Shown here: piece by piece, positions 9,339 through 17,932 of the stretch
Layout: every line of letters starts with the position of its first letter
Numbering within the stretch: position 1 is the stretch's first letter
Origin: Pseudolabrys sp.
Lineage (GTDB): Bacteria > Pseudomonadota > Alphaproteobacteria > Rhizobiales > Xanthobacteraceae
Assembly: GCA_030684935.1 (NCBI GenBank)
Contig: JAUXXH010000043.1
Span: 1 to 62,600, forward strand
Direction: 5' to 3'
DNA length: 62,600 nucleotides
Program-made: the position numbers and the translations under genes
Notes under the pieces: model-generated
Told to the model about the DNA's origin: nothing
Databases searched by the model: none
Seen by the model: the letters and a program-made list of their open reading frames with translations, nothing else

Positions 9339-10457
9339 TCAATGGCCGTCGTCAAACGTGCCGCTGGCCGGTTCGGCGGTGGCGTGGCTCACCTTCAACG
9401 CCGGCACCAGTGGTAGGCCGCGGCGCTGCTTGTCGGCGATCTCGGCCGCAACTTTCTGCATGAAGATGAAGCGCTCCGGCGTGGTCGGATGCGTGCTGCC
9501 GAGACGGATGCTGGCCGGGCTTTCCAGCGCCAGCGCACGCCACACATTCTCGGCGCCGGCAATGTCGTAGCCGGCGCGCGCCGCATAATAGGCGCCGACA
9601 TAATCGGCCTCGCGTTCGAAGCCGACGCTGAACGCCATCAGGCCAATGCGTTGCAGGTGCCGCGTGAAGGTGCCGCCGGTGCTGATCGAGCCGGCCATCA
9701 GCGCGCCATCGACAACGGCGCCGGCGGCCGCGCCGACCAGCATGTTCTGCATCCGCTTGGCGTAGTGGCCCAGGGTCACATGCGCCAGTTCATGGCCGAT
9801 GATGATGGCGAGATCGGCGTCCGAAGGTGTCAGCCGCAACATGCCGGAGTGGATGACGATGCGGCGGAAGTCGGTGAAGGCGCCGGGTTCGGGGTTGATC
9901 TCGAGCTGGATCGGGATGGCGCAGCCGATCACCGGCTGCATTGTGCGGGTCAGGAAGTCTCGGTCGCGCCAGAAGCGGACCTCGATCGGCGCGACGCCGT
10001 TCTTCTTCAGCCAGTCGGCGATCCAGCCGCGCGGGCGCGCCACGGGAATGAGTTCGCCGTTGAAGGCCACGAGCTCATCGCCGGTGACGATGCCGGCTTC
10101 CGCGGCCGGCGAGCCCTCGACCACTGCAATCACCGTCGGCCGATCCCAGCTGAGGTCGAGCGCTTCGGATGAGAACGAGCGCATCCGCCGCGGCAGGCTC
10201 TGCGGGGATACCGCCAAGAGGCCGATCTGCGCCGACACCGCGGCGCCGCAGTCGTCGCGATTGGCGGTGCGGATGCGGAAGGCGACCCGGTCGATGCGGT
10301 GTAGCTGTGTGTAGTAATCGCGGAGTTGCGCGATCTCCTGGCGCCGTCTTTCGACGGCGATGTCGTCTGGCGAAAGCGCCGGCACGCTGCTTTCAGGGCC
10401 GGCACAGCCGACCGATATCGCCAACGCCATCACGCTCGGCCACAAACGCGAACGCAA
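9339..10457 (-). CDS. PDZ-M48 zinc metalloprotease, probable lipoprotein
   Basis: A 372-residue envelope metallopeptidase of family M48. The N-terminus has a lipobox-like ISVGC (C18). A PDZ-like segment lies at about residues 105-165 (VIAVVEGSPAAEAGIVTGDELVAFNG). The zinc site is HELAH at 222-226 with the downstream glutamate in FEREADYVGA (about 281). The order PDZ then M48 on a lipoprotein is a known alphaproteobacterial arrangement; a role in envelope quality control is likely but inferred. It converges with a small lipoprotein gene. Confidence 0.9.
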   Translation of the reverse strand: MRSRLWPSVMALAISVGCAGPESSVPALSPDDIAVERRRQEIAQLRDYYTQLHRIDRVAFRIRTANRDDCGAAVSAQIGLLAVSPQSLPRRMRSFSSEALDLSWDRPTVIAVVEGSPAAEAGIVTGDELVAFNGELIPVARPRGWIADWLKKNGVAPIEVRFWRDRDFLTRTMQPVIGCAIPIQLEINPEPGAFTDFRRIVIHSGMLRLTPSDADLAIIIGHELAHVTLGHYAKRMQNMLVGAAAGAVVDGALMAGSISTGGTFTRHLQRIGLMAFSVGFEREADYVGAYYAARAGYDIAGAENVWRALALESPASIRLGSTHPTTPERFIFMQKVAAEIADKQRRGLPLVPALKVSHATAEPASGTFDDGH

Positions 10458-10579
10458 CTGACAGCCCCCAACCGGGGCCCAGCATGCGTCAGCGCCACAA
10501 CCGGATCAAGTCAGGGTTGTGGTCGTGTTTCACGCAACCAACAAAGTTGGCCGCGCCACAAGGCGGTCGCTTTCGCCAA

Positions 10580-11056
10580 CTACATGGAAACCTTGCGGTT
10601 TTCCCCAAGGTCCGGGCGGTTTCCCGTGGCCGCGGCAATCGCCATCTTGATGCTGCTGACAACCTTGCCCGGACCGTCCCAATACTGGGCCTCGATCGGG
10701 GTCACCTTCAACACCCGGATATTCGGATCGTCCGGCGACTCCCACCACGCCTTGGCCGGGGTCGACCACAGCTTCTTGATCGCGGCGCGGTCGTTGGAGA
10801 CTTCGGCTTTGCCGCTGACCGACACATAGGCCTGGCTGCCGGTGTCGGCGAACGCCAGCGCCAGCTTCGGATACCGGGCGATCTCGTCGTCCTTGTGCTG
10901 GCGCACGTCGGTGAGGAAATAGATCGTGTGGTCCTCGCGCCGCGGGTAGGAACCCATCGGGCGCGAATGCAGATCGCTGCCGTCCCACGTCGTGAGCATG
11001 CAGATGCCGATCTTGTCCATCAGTTCCCACACGCGGTCGCTGCCCGAGTCCGTCAT
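10580..11056 (-). CDS. Pyridoxamine 5'-phosphate oxidase-fold (general stress type) protein
   Basis: A 158-residue protein of the split-barrel flavin-binding family annotated as general stress or PPOX-like proteins. Typical segments are IGICMLTTWDGSDLHSRPMG near the N-terminus, DDEIARYPKLALAFAD in the middle and WDGPGK near the end. Such proteins bind FMN, F420 or similar cofactors; the substrate cannot be read. It stands between the protease gene and sdhB with about 85 bases before sdhB. A CCACAACC/GGTTGTGG dyad at 10494-10522 lies downstream but lacks a T run. Confidence 0.85.
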   Translation of the reverse strand: MTDSGSDRVWELMDKIGICMLTTWDGSDLHSRPMGSYPRREDHTIYFLTDVRQHKDDEIARYPKLALAFADTGSQAYVSVSGKAEVSNDRAAIKKLWSTPAKAWWESPDDPNIRVLKVTPIEAQYWDGPGKVVSSIKMAIAAATGNRPDLGENRKVSM

Positions 11057-11141
11057 TGGAACGCCTCACCTGTTGATCGTCGAAAGAGTTGGACCGTCAA
11101 CGTGAGGCGATTGCGAATGTTCCGGGACGAATGAGCGCGCG

Positions 11142-11921
11142 TCAGAGCTGCCGGTCGACCAGCGCCTTCTTCAGCGTGGCGATTTCCTTGGCCGGATTGA
11201 GCCCCTTTGGGCAGGCCTTGGAACAATTCATGATGGTGTGGCAGCGGTAGAGACGGAACGGATCCTCTAGATTGTCGAGGCGCTCGCCGGTGGCTTCGTC
11301 GCGCGAGTCCTGAACCCAGCGGTTGGCCTGCAGCAGGGCCGCCGGGCCGAGATAGCGGTCCGAGTTCCACCAGTAGCTCGGGCACGAGGTCGAGCAGCAG
11401 GCGCACAAAATGCACTCGTACATGCCGTCGAGCTTGGCGCGGTCGGTGTGGCTCTGCTTCCACTCCTTCTCGGGCGTCGCGGTGGTGGTGTGCAGCCACG
11501 GCTCGATCGAGGCGTATTGGGCGTAGAAATTCTTCAGGTCCGGCACCAGATCCTTCACCACCGGCTGGTGCGGCAGCGGATAGATCTTGACCGGAGCCTT
11601 GTTGTCGTCGATCGCCTTGGTGCAGGCCAGCGTATTGGTGCCGTCGATGTTCATGGCGCAGGAGCCGCATACGCCTTCCCGGCAGGAGCGGCGGAAGGCG
11701 AGCGTCGGATCGATGTTGTTCTTGATCCAGATCAGCGCGTCGAGGACCATCGGGCCGCAGTCGTCGCGATCGACGTAATAGGTGTCGATCTTCGGATTGG
11801 CGTCGTCATCCGGGTTCCAGCGGTAGACCTTGAACTCGGTCAGGTGCGTCGACTTCGGCGCCCGCGGCCAGGTCTTGCCCTCGGTGATCCGGGAATTCTT
11901 CGGCAGCGTGAGTTCGACCAT
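11142..11921 (-). CDS. sdhB: Succinate dehydrogenase iron-sulfur subunit
   Basis: A 259-residue subunit carrying electrons from the flavoprotein to ubiquinone in the TCA cycle and respiratory chain. The [2Fe-2S] ligands are C80, C85, C88 and C100. The [4Fe-4S] and [3Fe-4S] cysteines lie in [12 protein letters not shown] and [12 protein letters not shown]. It is the last gene of the minus-strand order sdhC-sdhD-sdhA-sdhB. A family A palindromic repeat fills most of the 113 bases between sdhA and sdhB, which may shape the mRNA there. Secure. Confidence 0.98.
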   Translation of the reverse strand: MVELTLPKNSRITEGKTWPRAPKSTHLTEFKVYRWNPDDDANPKIDTYYVDRDDCGPMVLDALIWIKNNIDPTLAFRRSCREGVCGSCAMNIDGTNTLACTKAIDDNKAPVKIYPLPHQPVVKDLVPDLKNFYAQYASIEPWLHTTTATPEKEWKQSHTDRAKLDGMYECILCACCSTSCPSYWWNSDRYLGPAALLQANRWVQDSRDEATGERLDNLEDPFRLYRCHTIMNCSKACPKGLNPAKEIATLKKALVDRQL

Positions 11922-11943
11922 GGTCTTTCCGCTTTCTCTCCGA

Positions 11944-12029
11944 TGTCATGGCCGGGCTTGTCCCGGCCATCCCGCTTAGCCGGGCAAGCGCCTTGCCTCC
12001 GGGGTCACCGGGACAAGCCCGGTGACGAC
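11944..12029. repeat. Family A palindromic mosaic repeat (sdhA/sdhB junction)
   Basis: The unit begins TCATGGCCGGGCTTGTCCCGG and ends with the mirrored GGGACAAGCCCGGTGACGAC, with a CCCGCTTAG core segment between. The same arms recur at 15822, 27358, 30144 and 36638. It lies between two genes of one operon and could form a strong hairpin in the mRNA. Confidence 0.85.
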
Positions 12030-12034
12030 AAGAA

Positions 12035-13891
12035 TTAATAAACCCGCGCCTTCGGTTCGATGTAGGCGATCTCGTTGGTCAGCGTGTAGGTGTGCACCGG
12101 CCGGTAGTCGAGTGTGACGCCGCCGCTGTCGTCCATCCAGGCCAGCGTGTGTTTCATCCAGTTCTGGTCGTCGCGGTCCGGATAATCTTCGCGGGCGTGA
12201 CCGCCGCGGCTTTCGGTGCGGTTGCGCGCCGAGTCCATGGTGACGACGGCCTGGCCGATGAGGTTGTCGAGCTCCATCGTCTCGATCAGGTCGGAATTCC
12301 AGATCAGCGACCGGTCGGTGACGCGCAGGTCGGGCATGCCGGCATAGACATCGTGAATGAGCTTGTGACCTTCATCGAGCACTTCGCCGGTACGGAACAC
12401 GGCGCAGTTGTTCTGCATCACGCGCTGCATCTTGAGGCGCAGCTCCGCGGTCGGCGTGCCGCCCGAGGCGTGACGGAATTTGTCCAGCCGCGCCAGCGCC
12501 AGATCGGCCGAGTCCTTCGGCAGGTCGGGCTGTTTTTCGCCGGGGGTGAGAATCTCGGCGCAACGCAGCGCCGCGGCGCGGCCGAACACCACCAGGTCGA
12601 TCAGCGAGTTGGAGCCGAGCCGGTTGGCGCCGTGCACGGACACGCAGCCGGCTTCGCCGAGCGCCATCAGGCCGGGGACCACGGTGTCCGGATCGCCGTT
12701 CTTCAGGGTCACCGCTTCGCCGTGATAGTTGGTGGCGATGCCGCCCATGTTGTAATGCACGGTCGGCAGCACCGGGATCGGCTCGCGGGTGACATCGACG
12801 CCGGCGAAGATGCGCGCCGTCTCGCTGATGCCGGGCAGGCGTTCGTGCAGCACCTTGGGATCGAGATGATCGAGGTGCAGGAAGATGTGGTCCTTGTCCT
12901 TGCCGACGCCGCGGCCCTCGCGGATCTCCATGGTCATCGAACGCGACACCACGTCGCGCGAGGCCAGATCCTTGGCCGAGGGCGCGTAACGCTCCATGAA
13001 GCGCTCGCCTTCCGAATTGGTCAGATAGCCGCCTTCGCCACGCGAGCCTTCGGTGATCAGGCAGCCGGCCGGATAGATGCCGGTCGGGTGGAATTGCACG
13101 AACTCCATGTCCTGCAGCGGCAGGCCGGCGCGCAGCACCATGCCGCCGCCGTCGCCGGTGCAGATATGCGCCGAGGTGCAGGAGAAATAGGCGCGGCCAT
13201 AGCCGCCGGTCGCCAGGATCGTCATGTTGGCGGCGAAGCGGTGCAGCGTGCCGTCATCCATGTTCAGCGCGATCACGCCGCGGCAGCGGCCGGCGTCGTC
13301 CATGATCAGGTCGATGGCGAAATACTCGATGTAGAACTCGGCGTTATGCTTCAGCGCCTGGCCGTACATCGTGTGCAGCATGGCGTGGCCGGTGCGGTCG
13401 GCGGCGGCGCAGGTGCGCTGCGCGGTGCCCTTGCCGTAATGCGTGGTCATGCCGCCGAACGGGCGCTGGTAGATCTTGCCGTCTTCCTCGCGCCGCGAGA
13501 ACGGCAGGCCCCAGTGCTCCAGTTCGTAGACGGCGGCCGGCGCGTTGCGGCACAGATATTCGATCGAGTCCTGGTCGCCGAGCCAGTCGGCGCCCTTGAC
13601 GGTGTCGTACATGTGCCAGCGCCAGTCGTCCTCGCTCATGTTGCCGAGGGCTGCGGCGATGCCGCCTTGCGCCGCGACGGTGTGCGAGCGGGTCGGGAAC
13701 ACCTTGGTGATGCAGGCGGTGCGCAAGCCGGCTTCCGAGCAGCCGACCACGGCGCGCAGGCCGGAGCCGCCGGCGCCGACCACGACCACGTCATAGGTGT
13801 GGTCCTCGATCGGATAGGCCTTGCCGTTGACCGCGGGGCCGCCGTTGGTCTTGCCGTTGGTCTTGCCGTTGGAGTTTCCGTTAATTGCCAT
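12035..13891 (-). CDS. sdhA: Succinate dehydrogenase flavoprotein subunit
   Basis: A 618-residue FAD subunit oxidising succinate to fumarate at the inner membrane. The dinucleotide site [13 protein letters not shown] follows residue 34, and the covalent-FAD histidine is H70 in [18 protein letters not shown] and [16 protein letters not shown] are present as expected. The first 24 residues are an unusual Asn-Gly-Lys-rich run ([15 protein letters not shown]) encoded by short tandem repeats, beyond the normal start of the family. The gene sits 3 bases after sdhD, so coupling is likely. Secure identification; the role of the extension is unknown. Confidence 0.98.
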   Translation of the reverse strand: MAINGNSNGKTNGKTNGGPAVNGKAYPIEDHTYDVVVVGAGGSGLRAVVGCSEAGLRTACITKVFPTRSHTVAAQGGIAAALGNMSEDDWRWHMYDTVKGADWLGDQDSIEYLCRNAPAAVYELEHWGLPFSRREEDGKIYQRPFGGMTTHYGKGTAQRTCAAADRTGHAMLHTMYGQALKHNAEFYIEYFAIDLIMDDAGRCRGVIALNMDDGTLHRFAANMTILATGGYGRAYFSCTSAHICTGDGGGMVLRAGLPLQDMEFVQFHPTGIYPAGCLITEGSRGEGGYLTNSEGERFMERYAPSAKDLASRDVVSRSMTMEIREGRGVGKDKDHIFLHLDHLDPKVLHERLPGISETARIFAGVDVTREPIPVLPTVHYNMGGIATNYHGEAVTLKNGDPDTVVPGLMALGEAGCVSVHGANRLGSNSLIDLVVFGRAAALRCAEILTPGEKQPDLPKDSADLALARLDKFRHASGGTPTAELRLKMQRVMQNNCAVFRTGEVLDEGHKLIHDVYAGMPDLRVTDRSLIWNSDLIETMELDNLIGQAVVTMDSARNRTESRGGHAREDYPDRDDQNWMKHTLAWMDDSGGVTLDYRPVHTYTLTNEIAYIEPKARVY

Positions 13892-13894
13892 GAC

Positions 13895-14284
13895 TCAGAC
13901 CCCGAACGACAGCTTGAGAATGGCGAAGGCGGACGCGAGGCCGACGACAGACACGAAGAACGTATTCGACATCAGCGCGAGGAATTTCCATTTATCCTCG
14001 TGCACGTAGTCGAGGATGATTTCCTGCATGCCGAGCCACATGTGATAGGCGGTGTTGATGATGAACAGCAGCATCAGGATCGCGATCAGCGGCGATCCGA
14101 GAATCTGCACGACCGCGGCGTGGCTGCGTCCCAGCAACGAAATGACGATGACGATCAGGGCGACGGTGAGCAGCACGCCTGCCACCGAGGTGACGCGCTG
14201 ATGCCAGAAATGGCTGGTGCCGGAGCGCGCGGCGCCCAGGCCGCGGACCCGGCTCATCGGCGTGCGGAACATGGGTTCGGTCAT
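13895..14284 (-). CDS. sdhD: Succinate dehydrogenase membrane anchor subunit
   Basis: A 129-residue membrane anchor that, with SdhC, binds heme b and ubiquinone. Three hydrophobic helices are visible: VAGVLLTVALIVIVISLL, LIAILMLLFIINTAYHMWLG and a C-terminal TFFVSVVGLASAFAILKL. The TAYHMWLGMQEIILDYVHED segment carries the conserved histidine and tyrosine region. The ATG at 14284 overlaps the sdhC stop by four bases (ATGA), which indicates translational coupling and fixes the start. Confidence 0.93.
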   Translation of the reverse strand: MTEPMFRTPMSRVRGLGAARSGTSHFWHQRVTSVAGVLLTVALIVIVISLLGRSHAAVVQILGSPLIAILMLLFIINTAYHMWLGMQEIILDYVHEDKWKFLALMSNTFFVSVVGLASAFAILKLSFGV

Positions 14285-14709
14285 CGCGGGCCTCCCATGG
14301 CCAGATAGCCGACCACCCAAAGCGCCAGCGTCAGTGCGATCGACCCGACCAGCGTGGCGACCGTCATCCATTCGCGGTCGGCGGGATCGAAGCCGTGCAG
14401 CGTGTCCCACACCAGATGGCGGATGCCGCCGAGCATGTGGTGCAGCAGCGCCCACGTGTAGCCGAACAGGATCAACTGCCCGACTATGCTGCCCATGAAC
14501 CATTCGACAGTAGCGTAGGCGTTGGGGCCGGTCGCCGCCGCGATCAGCCACCAGGCGATCAGCAGCATCCCGAAATAGAGCGCGGCGCCGGTGATGCGAT
14601 GGACGATGGACATCATCATCGTCAGCATCGGGCGGTAGATCTGCAGGTGGGGGGAGATGGGGCGGGCGCGCTTCGCACCCATACCGGTTCTCGCCTCGAG
14701 CTCGGCCAT
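14281..14709 (-). CDS. sdhC: Succinate dehydrogenase cytochrome b556 subunit
   Basis: A 142-residue membrane subunit and first gene of the sdhCDAB operon. The N-terminal RPISPHLQIYRPMLTMMMSIVHRITG is the family signature. A histidine-rich helix, WALLHHMLGGIRHLVWD, supplies the heme ligand region. Three transmembrane helices are predicted by eye. The ATG at 14709 follows a GGGAGAAAC box. The operon promoter must lie in the 217-base gap shared with the divergent LysR gene, but no clear consensus promoter stands out. Confidence 0.95.
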   Translation of the reverse strand: MAELEARTGMGAKRARPISPHLQIYRPMLTMMMSIVHRITGAALYFGMLLIAWWLIAAATGPNAYATVEWFMGSIVGQLILFGYTWALLHHMLGGIRHLVWDTLHGFDPADREWMTVATLVGSIALTLALWVVGYLAMGGPR

Positions 14710-14859
14710 CGTGGTTTCTCCCTGCGCCGCCGTAACTCTGTCAGCAGCGCGGCCGCTTGGTAGCGAAAGTACGCGGATACCGCAACGCACCCAACGGGCG
14801 AGCGACCGCGAATTTCAAACTTTGCCAATTCTAACTTCTTGGATTACGAACAAAGCCCT

Positions 14860-14873
14860 ATAGAACTGCTTAT
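14860..14873. promoter_or_regulatory. Possible LysR-type regulator site between lysR-type gene and sdhC
   Basis: The interrupted dyad ATAGAACTGCTTAT resembles the short inverted repeats bound by LysR-type regulators, and it sits in the shared upstream region, 54 bases before the LysR start codon. This is a weak, position-based suggestion. Confidence 0.25.
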
Positions 14874-14926
14874 GCAATATGTGTTTTGCGTAGCCAGCCT
14901 TCGTCAAATAAGAAGGTGCCGCTTTT

Positions 14927-15814
14927 ATGCGCTATGACCTGACCGATCTCAACCTGTTTCGCCACATTGTCGAGGCCGGCAGCATCACCCACGGCGCCGC
15001 CCGGTCGAATCTGGCGCTGGCGGCGGCCTCGACCCGGATCCGCAAGATGGAGCTGTCGTTCGGCACCGAACTGCTGGTGCGCGGCCGTCAGGGCGTGGTG
15101 CCGACCCAGGCCGGCCGCACGTTGCTGGCCCATGCGCGCTCGATCCTGGCGCAGAGCGAGCGCCTGCAGGAGGACCTCACGCCCTATGCCCGCGGGCTGG
15201 CCGGGCAGGTGCGGGTGCTGTCCAACACCAATGCGCTGACCGAGTTTCTTCCCGAGACGCTGAGCTCGTTCCTGATGGCCTTTCCCGACATCAGCGTCGA
15301 CCTGGAGGAGCGGCTGTCCGACGAGATCGTCGGCCTGATCGCCGAAGGCACCGGCGACATCGGCATCGTCGCCGGGACCGTCGACAATGGCGGGCTGCAC
15401 ACGTTTCCGTTCCGCAGCGACCGTTTCGTGCTGGTGGTGGCGAAAAGCCATCCGCTGGCCAGCCGGCCGCGCATCGGCTTTGCCGAGGTGCTGGACTACG
15501 ACATGGTCGGGCTCGACCGCGCCAGCGCCATCCAGCGCTTTCTCGCCGACAAGGCCAACCGCATCGGAAGGCCGCTGCGGCTGCGCGTGCAACTGCGCTC
15601 GTTCGACGCGATCTGCCGCCTTGTCGAATGCAATGTCGGCGTCGGCATCGTGCCGGAGACGACGGTCAGCCGGGCCGCGCGCAACATGGCGATCAGCGCC
15701 ATCCGCCTCACCGATTCATGGGCGCCGCGCGAACTGACCATCTGCGTCCGCAACCTCGAGGCGCTGCCACCCTATGCAAGGCAACTGGTGGACCATTTGC
15801 GGGCGAGTGCGTGA
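14927..15814 (+). CDS. LysR-type transcriptional regulator
   Basis: A 295-residue regulator with an N-terminal winged helix-turn-helix (residues about 1-60, LTDLNLFRHIVEAGSITHGAA...) and a C-terminal co-inducer domain. The ATG follows an AAGAAGG ribosome binding site. It is transcribed away from sdhC, and regulators of this family often control themselves and the divergent neighbour, so control of sdhCDAB is possible but unproven. The recognition helix has SNLALAAASTRIRKME, close to the family norm. A family A repeat follows the stop codon. Confidence 0.93.
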   Translation: MRYDLTDLNLFRHIVEAGSITHGAARSNLALAAASTRIRKMELSFGTELLVRGRQGVVPTQAGRTLLAHARSILAQSERLQEDLTPYARGLAGQVRVLSNTNALTEFLPETLSSFLMAFPDISVDLEERLSDEIVGLIAEGTGDIGIVAGTVDNGGLHTFPFRSDRFVLVVAKSHPLASRPRIGFAEVLDYDMVGLDRASAIQRFLADKANRIGRPLRLRVQLRSFDAICRLVECNVGVGIVPETTVSRAARNMAISAIRLTDSWAPRELTICVRNLEALPPYARQLVDHLRASA

Positions 15815-15821
15815 GCTTCTG

Positions 15822-15907
15822 TGTCATCACCGGGCTTGTCCCGGTGATCCCGCTTATGGGCGCACTGCGTTCCTAAGCGGGATGGCCGGGTCAAGCCCGG
15901 CCATGAC
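15822..15907. repeat. Family A palindromic mosaic repeat
   Basis: TCATCACCGGGCTTGTCCCGG at the left, CTAAGCGGG in the middle and GGTCAAGCCCGGCCATGACA at the right form the same mosaic as at 11944. It lies between converging LysR and mch genes and could act as a terminator for both. Confidence 0.85.
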
Positions 15908-15922
15908 ACTGTACTTGCTGGG

Positions 15923-16978
15923 CTACTTCGGCATCAGCACCCAGTAATCCAGATCGAGGATCACCGCCGTGTCGTAATCGTCGCCGTTCTTGTACGGGAA
16001 GTCGGCGCAGGGCTTGTCCTTGGTGGCGACGGTGCGCAGCCGCAGCGCGCCGACATCGCGGCGGCCGTGCAGCTTGGCGGTGTCCAGCACCTCGGTCCAG
16101 GCGAACACCGTCAATCCGGCAAACAGCGGCGAGACGTGGCGCCCGCCATTGATCGCGGCGATGTGGAAGGCGTTGCCCAGCCCGTTGAACGACAGCGCCC
16201 GCGCCAGCGAGATCGGATGGCCGCCATAGATCAGGCGCTTGCCGAACCGGCTCTTGCTCTCGGTGAAGTGGTCGAAGTGGATGCGCGCGGTGTTCTGGTA
16301 GAGCCGCGTCGCGATCATGTGCTCGGCGTCTTCCACCGTGATGCCGGCGACATGGTCGATCTTCTCGCCTTTGCTGTAGTCGCCGAAGCGATGCCGACTG
16401 CCGGCCAGCACATTGTCGTAAGCGCCGTTATTGACGATCGGGCAGCCATTGCCGAGCAGATCGACTTCCACGGTGGCGGGCAGTTCGGGCACGACTTCGT
16501 CCGGCGCCGGCGCCTTCTCGTCGCGCTTGCGCACCATCACCCAGCGCACATAGTCCAGGACCGCGGTGCCGCTCTCGTCGAAGCCGCGCGAGCGCACATA
16601 GACGATGCCGGTCTTCCTGTTGGAGTTTTCCTTCAGCCCGATCACTTCCGACGTGGCGCTTAGCGTCGCGCCCGGATAGACCGGCTTGAGGAAGCGGCAA
16701 TCGGCGTAACCGAGATTGGCGACGGCGTTGAGCGAGATGTCCGGCACGGTCTTGCCGAACACGATGTGAAACACCAGCAGGTCGTCGACCGGCGCCTGGC
16801 GGTAGCCGATCGCCTGCGCGAAGTTGTCCGATGACTGCACGGCAAAGCGCGAGCCGAACAGCCCGTTGTACAGCGCGACGTCGCCGGTGGTCACGGTGCG
16901 CGGGGTGGCGTGGCGGATCTGCTGGCCAAGGCGGAAGTCCTCGAAGAAATTGCCGGTGCTGGTTTTGGCGTCGCTCAC
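15923..16978 (-). CDS. mch: Mesaconyl-CoA hydratase (double hot-dog, MaoC-like)
   Basis: A 351-residue protein with two MaoC-like hot-dog halves. Segments such as FFEDFRLGQ, FHIVFGKTVPDISLNAVANLGYA, VIGLKENSN and DYVRWVMVRKRD match what I know of Rhodobacter mesaconyl-CoA hydratase. The enzyme interconverts mesaconyl-C1-CoA and beta-methylmalyl-CoA in the ethylmalonyl-CoA pathway of acetate assimilation. The start is GTG at 16978 with GGAG about nine bases upstream. The gene is alone here; another pathway enzyme (mcl2) lies about 11 kb away. Fairly sure. Confidence 0.85.
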   Translation of the reverse strand: MSDAKTSTGNFFEDFRLGQQIRHATPRTVTTGDVALYNGLFGSRFAVQSSDNFAQAIGYRQAPVDDLLVFHIVFGKTVPDISLNAVANLGYADCRFLKPVYPGATLSATSEVIGLKENSNRKTGIVYVRSRGFDESGTAVLDYVRWVMVRKRDEKAPAPDEVVPELPATVEVDLLGNGCPIVNNGAYDNVLAGSRHRFGDYSKGEKIDHVAGITVEDAEHMIATRLYQNTARIHFDHFTESKSRFGKRLIYGGHPISLARALSFNGLGNAFHIAAINGGRHVSPLFAGLTVFAWTEVLDTAKLHGRRDVGALRLRTVATKDKPCADFPYKNGDDYDTAVILDLDYWVLMPK

Positions 16979-17196
16979 GCTTGTAACTCCTTCAACAGTT
17001 CATCCCGGCGCTGCATTCTCACCAACCCGTGAAACAAACGCCAGCGCCGGTCAACGGGAAACTGAACATGACGTGTTTGCGACAGAGGCCGGCAATGTGG
17101 CGCGACATAGCGCGCCAATGTCCATATCGGTGACCGTCATCGTCACCATGGCTGCTTGGGGTGCAGCTGGTGCAGCGGGCTATGTGACGCCGAGCG

Positions 17197-17604
17197 CTAC
17201 CCTGCGCTAAAGGGATTGACGACCGTGACGTTGAAGACCCGGAAGTCCTTCACGTTTCGCGTTGCCACCGTCAGCCCATGGGCTTGCGCAGTGGCGGCAA
17301 TCATTGCGTCGATGGTCAAAGCGTCCGATCGCCGGTGCATGAGCTTGGCCCAGATACGAAACGCCTCCGTCGTCATCGGCAACACAGTGAGTGTTGCGAC
17401 GACCCGGTCGATGAAGGCTTCGATCTCCAAGGCTTTTGCCGGGTTTTGCTCCCTAGTCAGTTCGACGCCGGCTTGAATTTCTCCAAGCGTAACTGCTGAA
17501 ACATTGAGCTGTCTGTCGTCAACCTGGCTGAGCCAAGCCATCACTCCGCCATGGGGCCGCGATTTGCGTGTTTCGGAAACAATATTGGTGTCGAGCAGAT
17601 ACAC
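17197..17604 (-). CDS. PIN-domain ribonuclease toxin (FitB/VapC type)
   Basis: A 135-residue PIN-domain protein and likely toxin. Acidic active-site residues are visible at D5 (YLLDTNIVSE), E42 (LGEIQAG), D99 (TIDAMIAATA) and near D120 (NVKDF). VapC-like toxins cleave specific RNAs. The GTG at 17604 begins two bases after the antitoxin stop, which is the normal tight coupling and decides the start over longer in-frame options. The 218 bases between this gene and mch hold nothing I recognise. Confidence 0.88.
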   Translation of the reverse strand: MYLLDTNIVSETRKSRPHGGVMAWLSQVDDRQLNVSAVTLGEIQAGVELTREQNPAKALEIEAFIDRVVATLTVLPMTTEAFRIWAKLMHRRSDALTIDAMIAATAQAHGLTVATRNVKDFRVFNVTVVNPFSAG

Positions 17605-17606
17605 GG

Positions 17607-17861
17607 CTAGAATTTTGGTGGCGCGCGGCGACGCAATCTGCCGCGGGGCGGAATGACAAGATCGCGCGGCCCTCTGTCCGACAGCAGCACCTCCTTCAGC
17701 GTTGGCGGGCGGGTGTGCTGGATTTGCTCCCATTGCTCCATAGGGACGAGCACCGCAGCATCATGGCCACGTTTGGTCACGATTTGAGGACCCTCACGCT
17801 GGCATGTCTCCAGCAACTCGCTGAAGCGAGCCTTGGCATCCTGGACGGGCCAACTTTTCAT
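17607..17861 (-). CDS. Phd/YefM-family antitoxin
   Basis: An 84-residue antitoxin with the Phd/YefM pattern: WPVQDAKARFSELLETC at the N-terminus, then GPQIVTKRGHDAAVLVPMEQWEQ. The N-terminal part binds DNA and the basic C-terminus (RGRLRRRAPPKF) would wrap the toxin. It precedes the PIN toxin by two bases. Two palindromic GACTAGTC boxes lie just upstream of its start and are the likely autoregulatory operator. Partner choice and order are typical; cellular target unknown. Confidence 0.88.
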   Translation of the reverse strand: MKSWPVQDAKARFSELLETCQREGPQIVTKRGHDAAVLVPMEQWEQIQHTRPPTLKEVLLSDRGPRDLVIPPRGRLRRRAPPKF

Positions 17862-17874
17862 GGGATGTCTCTCT

Positions 17875-17894
17875 GACTAGTCAGATGACTAGTC
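17875..17894 (-). promoter_or_regulatory. Paired-palindrome operator of the toxin-antitoxin operon
   Basis: The perfect 8-base palindrome GACTAGTC occurs twice, at 17875-17882 and 17887-17894, 12 bases centre to centre. The copies begin 14 bases upstream of the antitoxin ATG. Tandem palindromes on about one helical turn are what a dimeric Phd-type repressor would occupy cooperatively. Confidence 0.65.
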
Positions 17895-17932
17895 TAAGAT
17901 GGGAAGCGTCGATTTGCAAGGGCGGCTCACCC

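Noticed and set aside
10494..10522. CCACAACC/GGTTGTGG dyad as a terminator of the PPOX gene
   Set aside because: There is no T run after the stem on the minus strand, so I did not list it as a terminator.
12092..14308. A 738-codon open frame on the plus strand opposite sdhA and sdhD
   Set aside because: It is antisense to securely identified genes, has no known domain and shows the Arg/His/Ala-rich make-up of GC-rich antisense frames.
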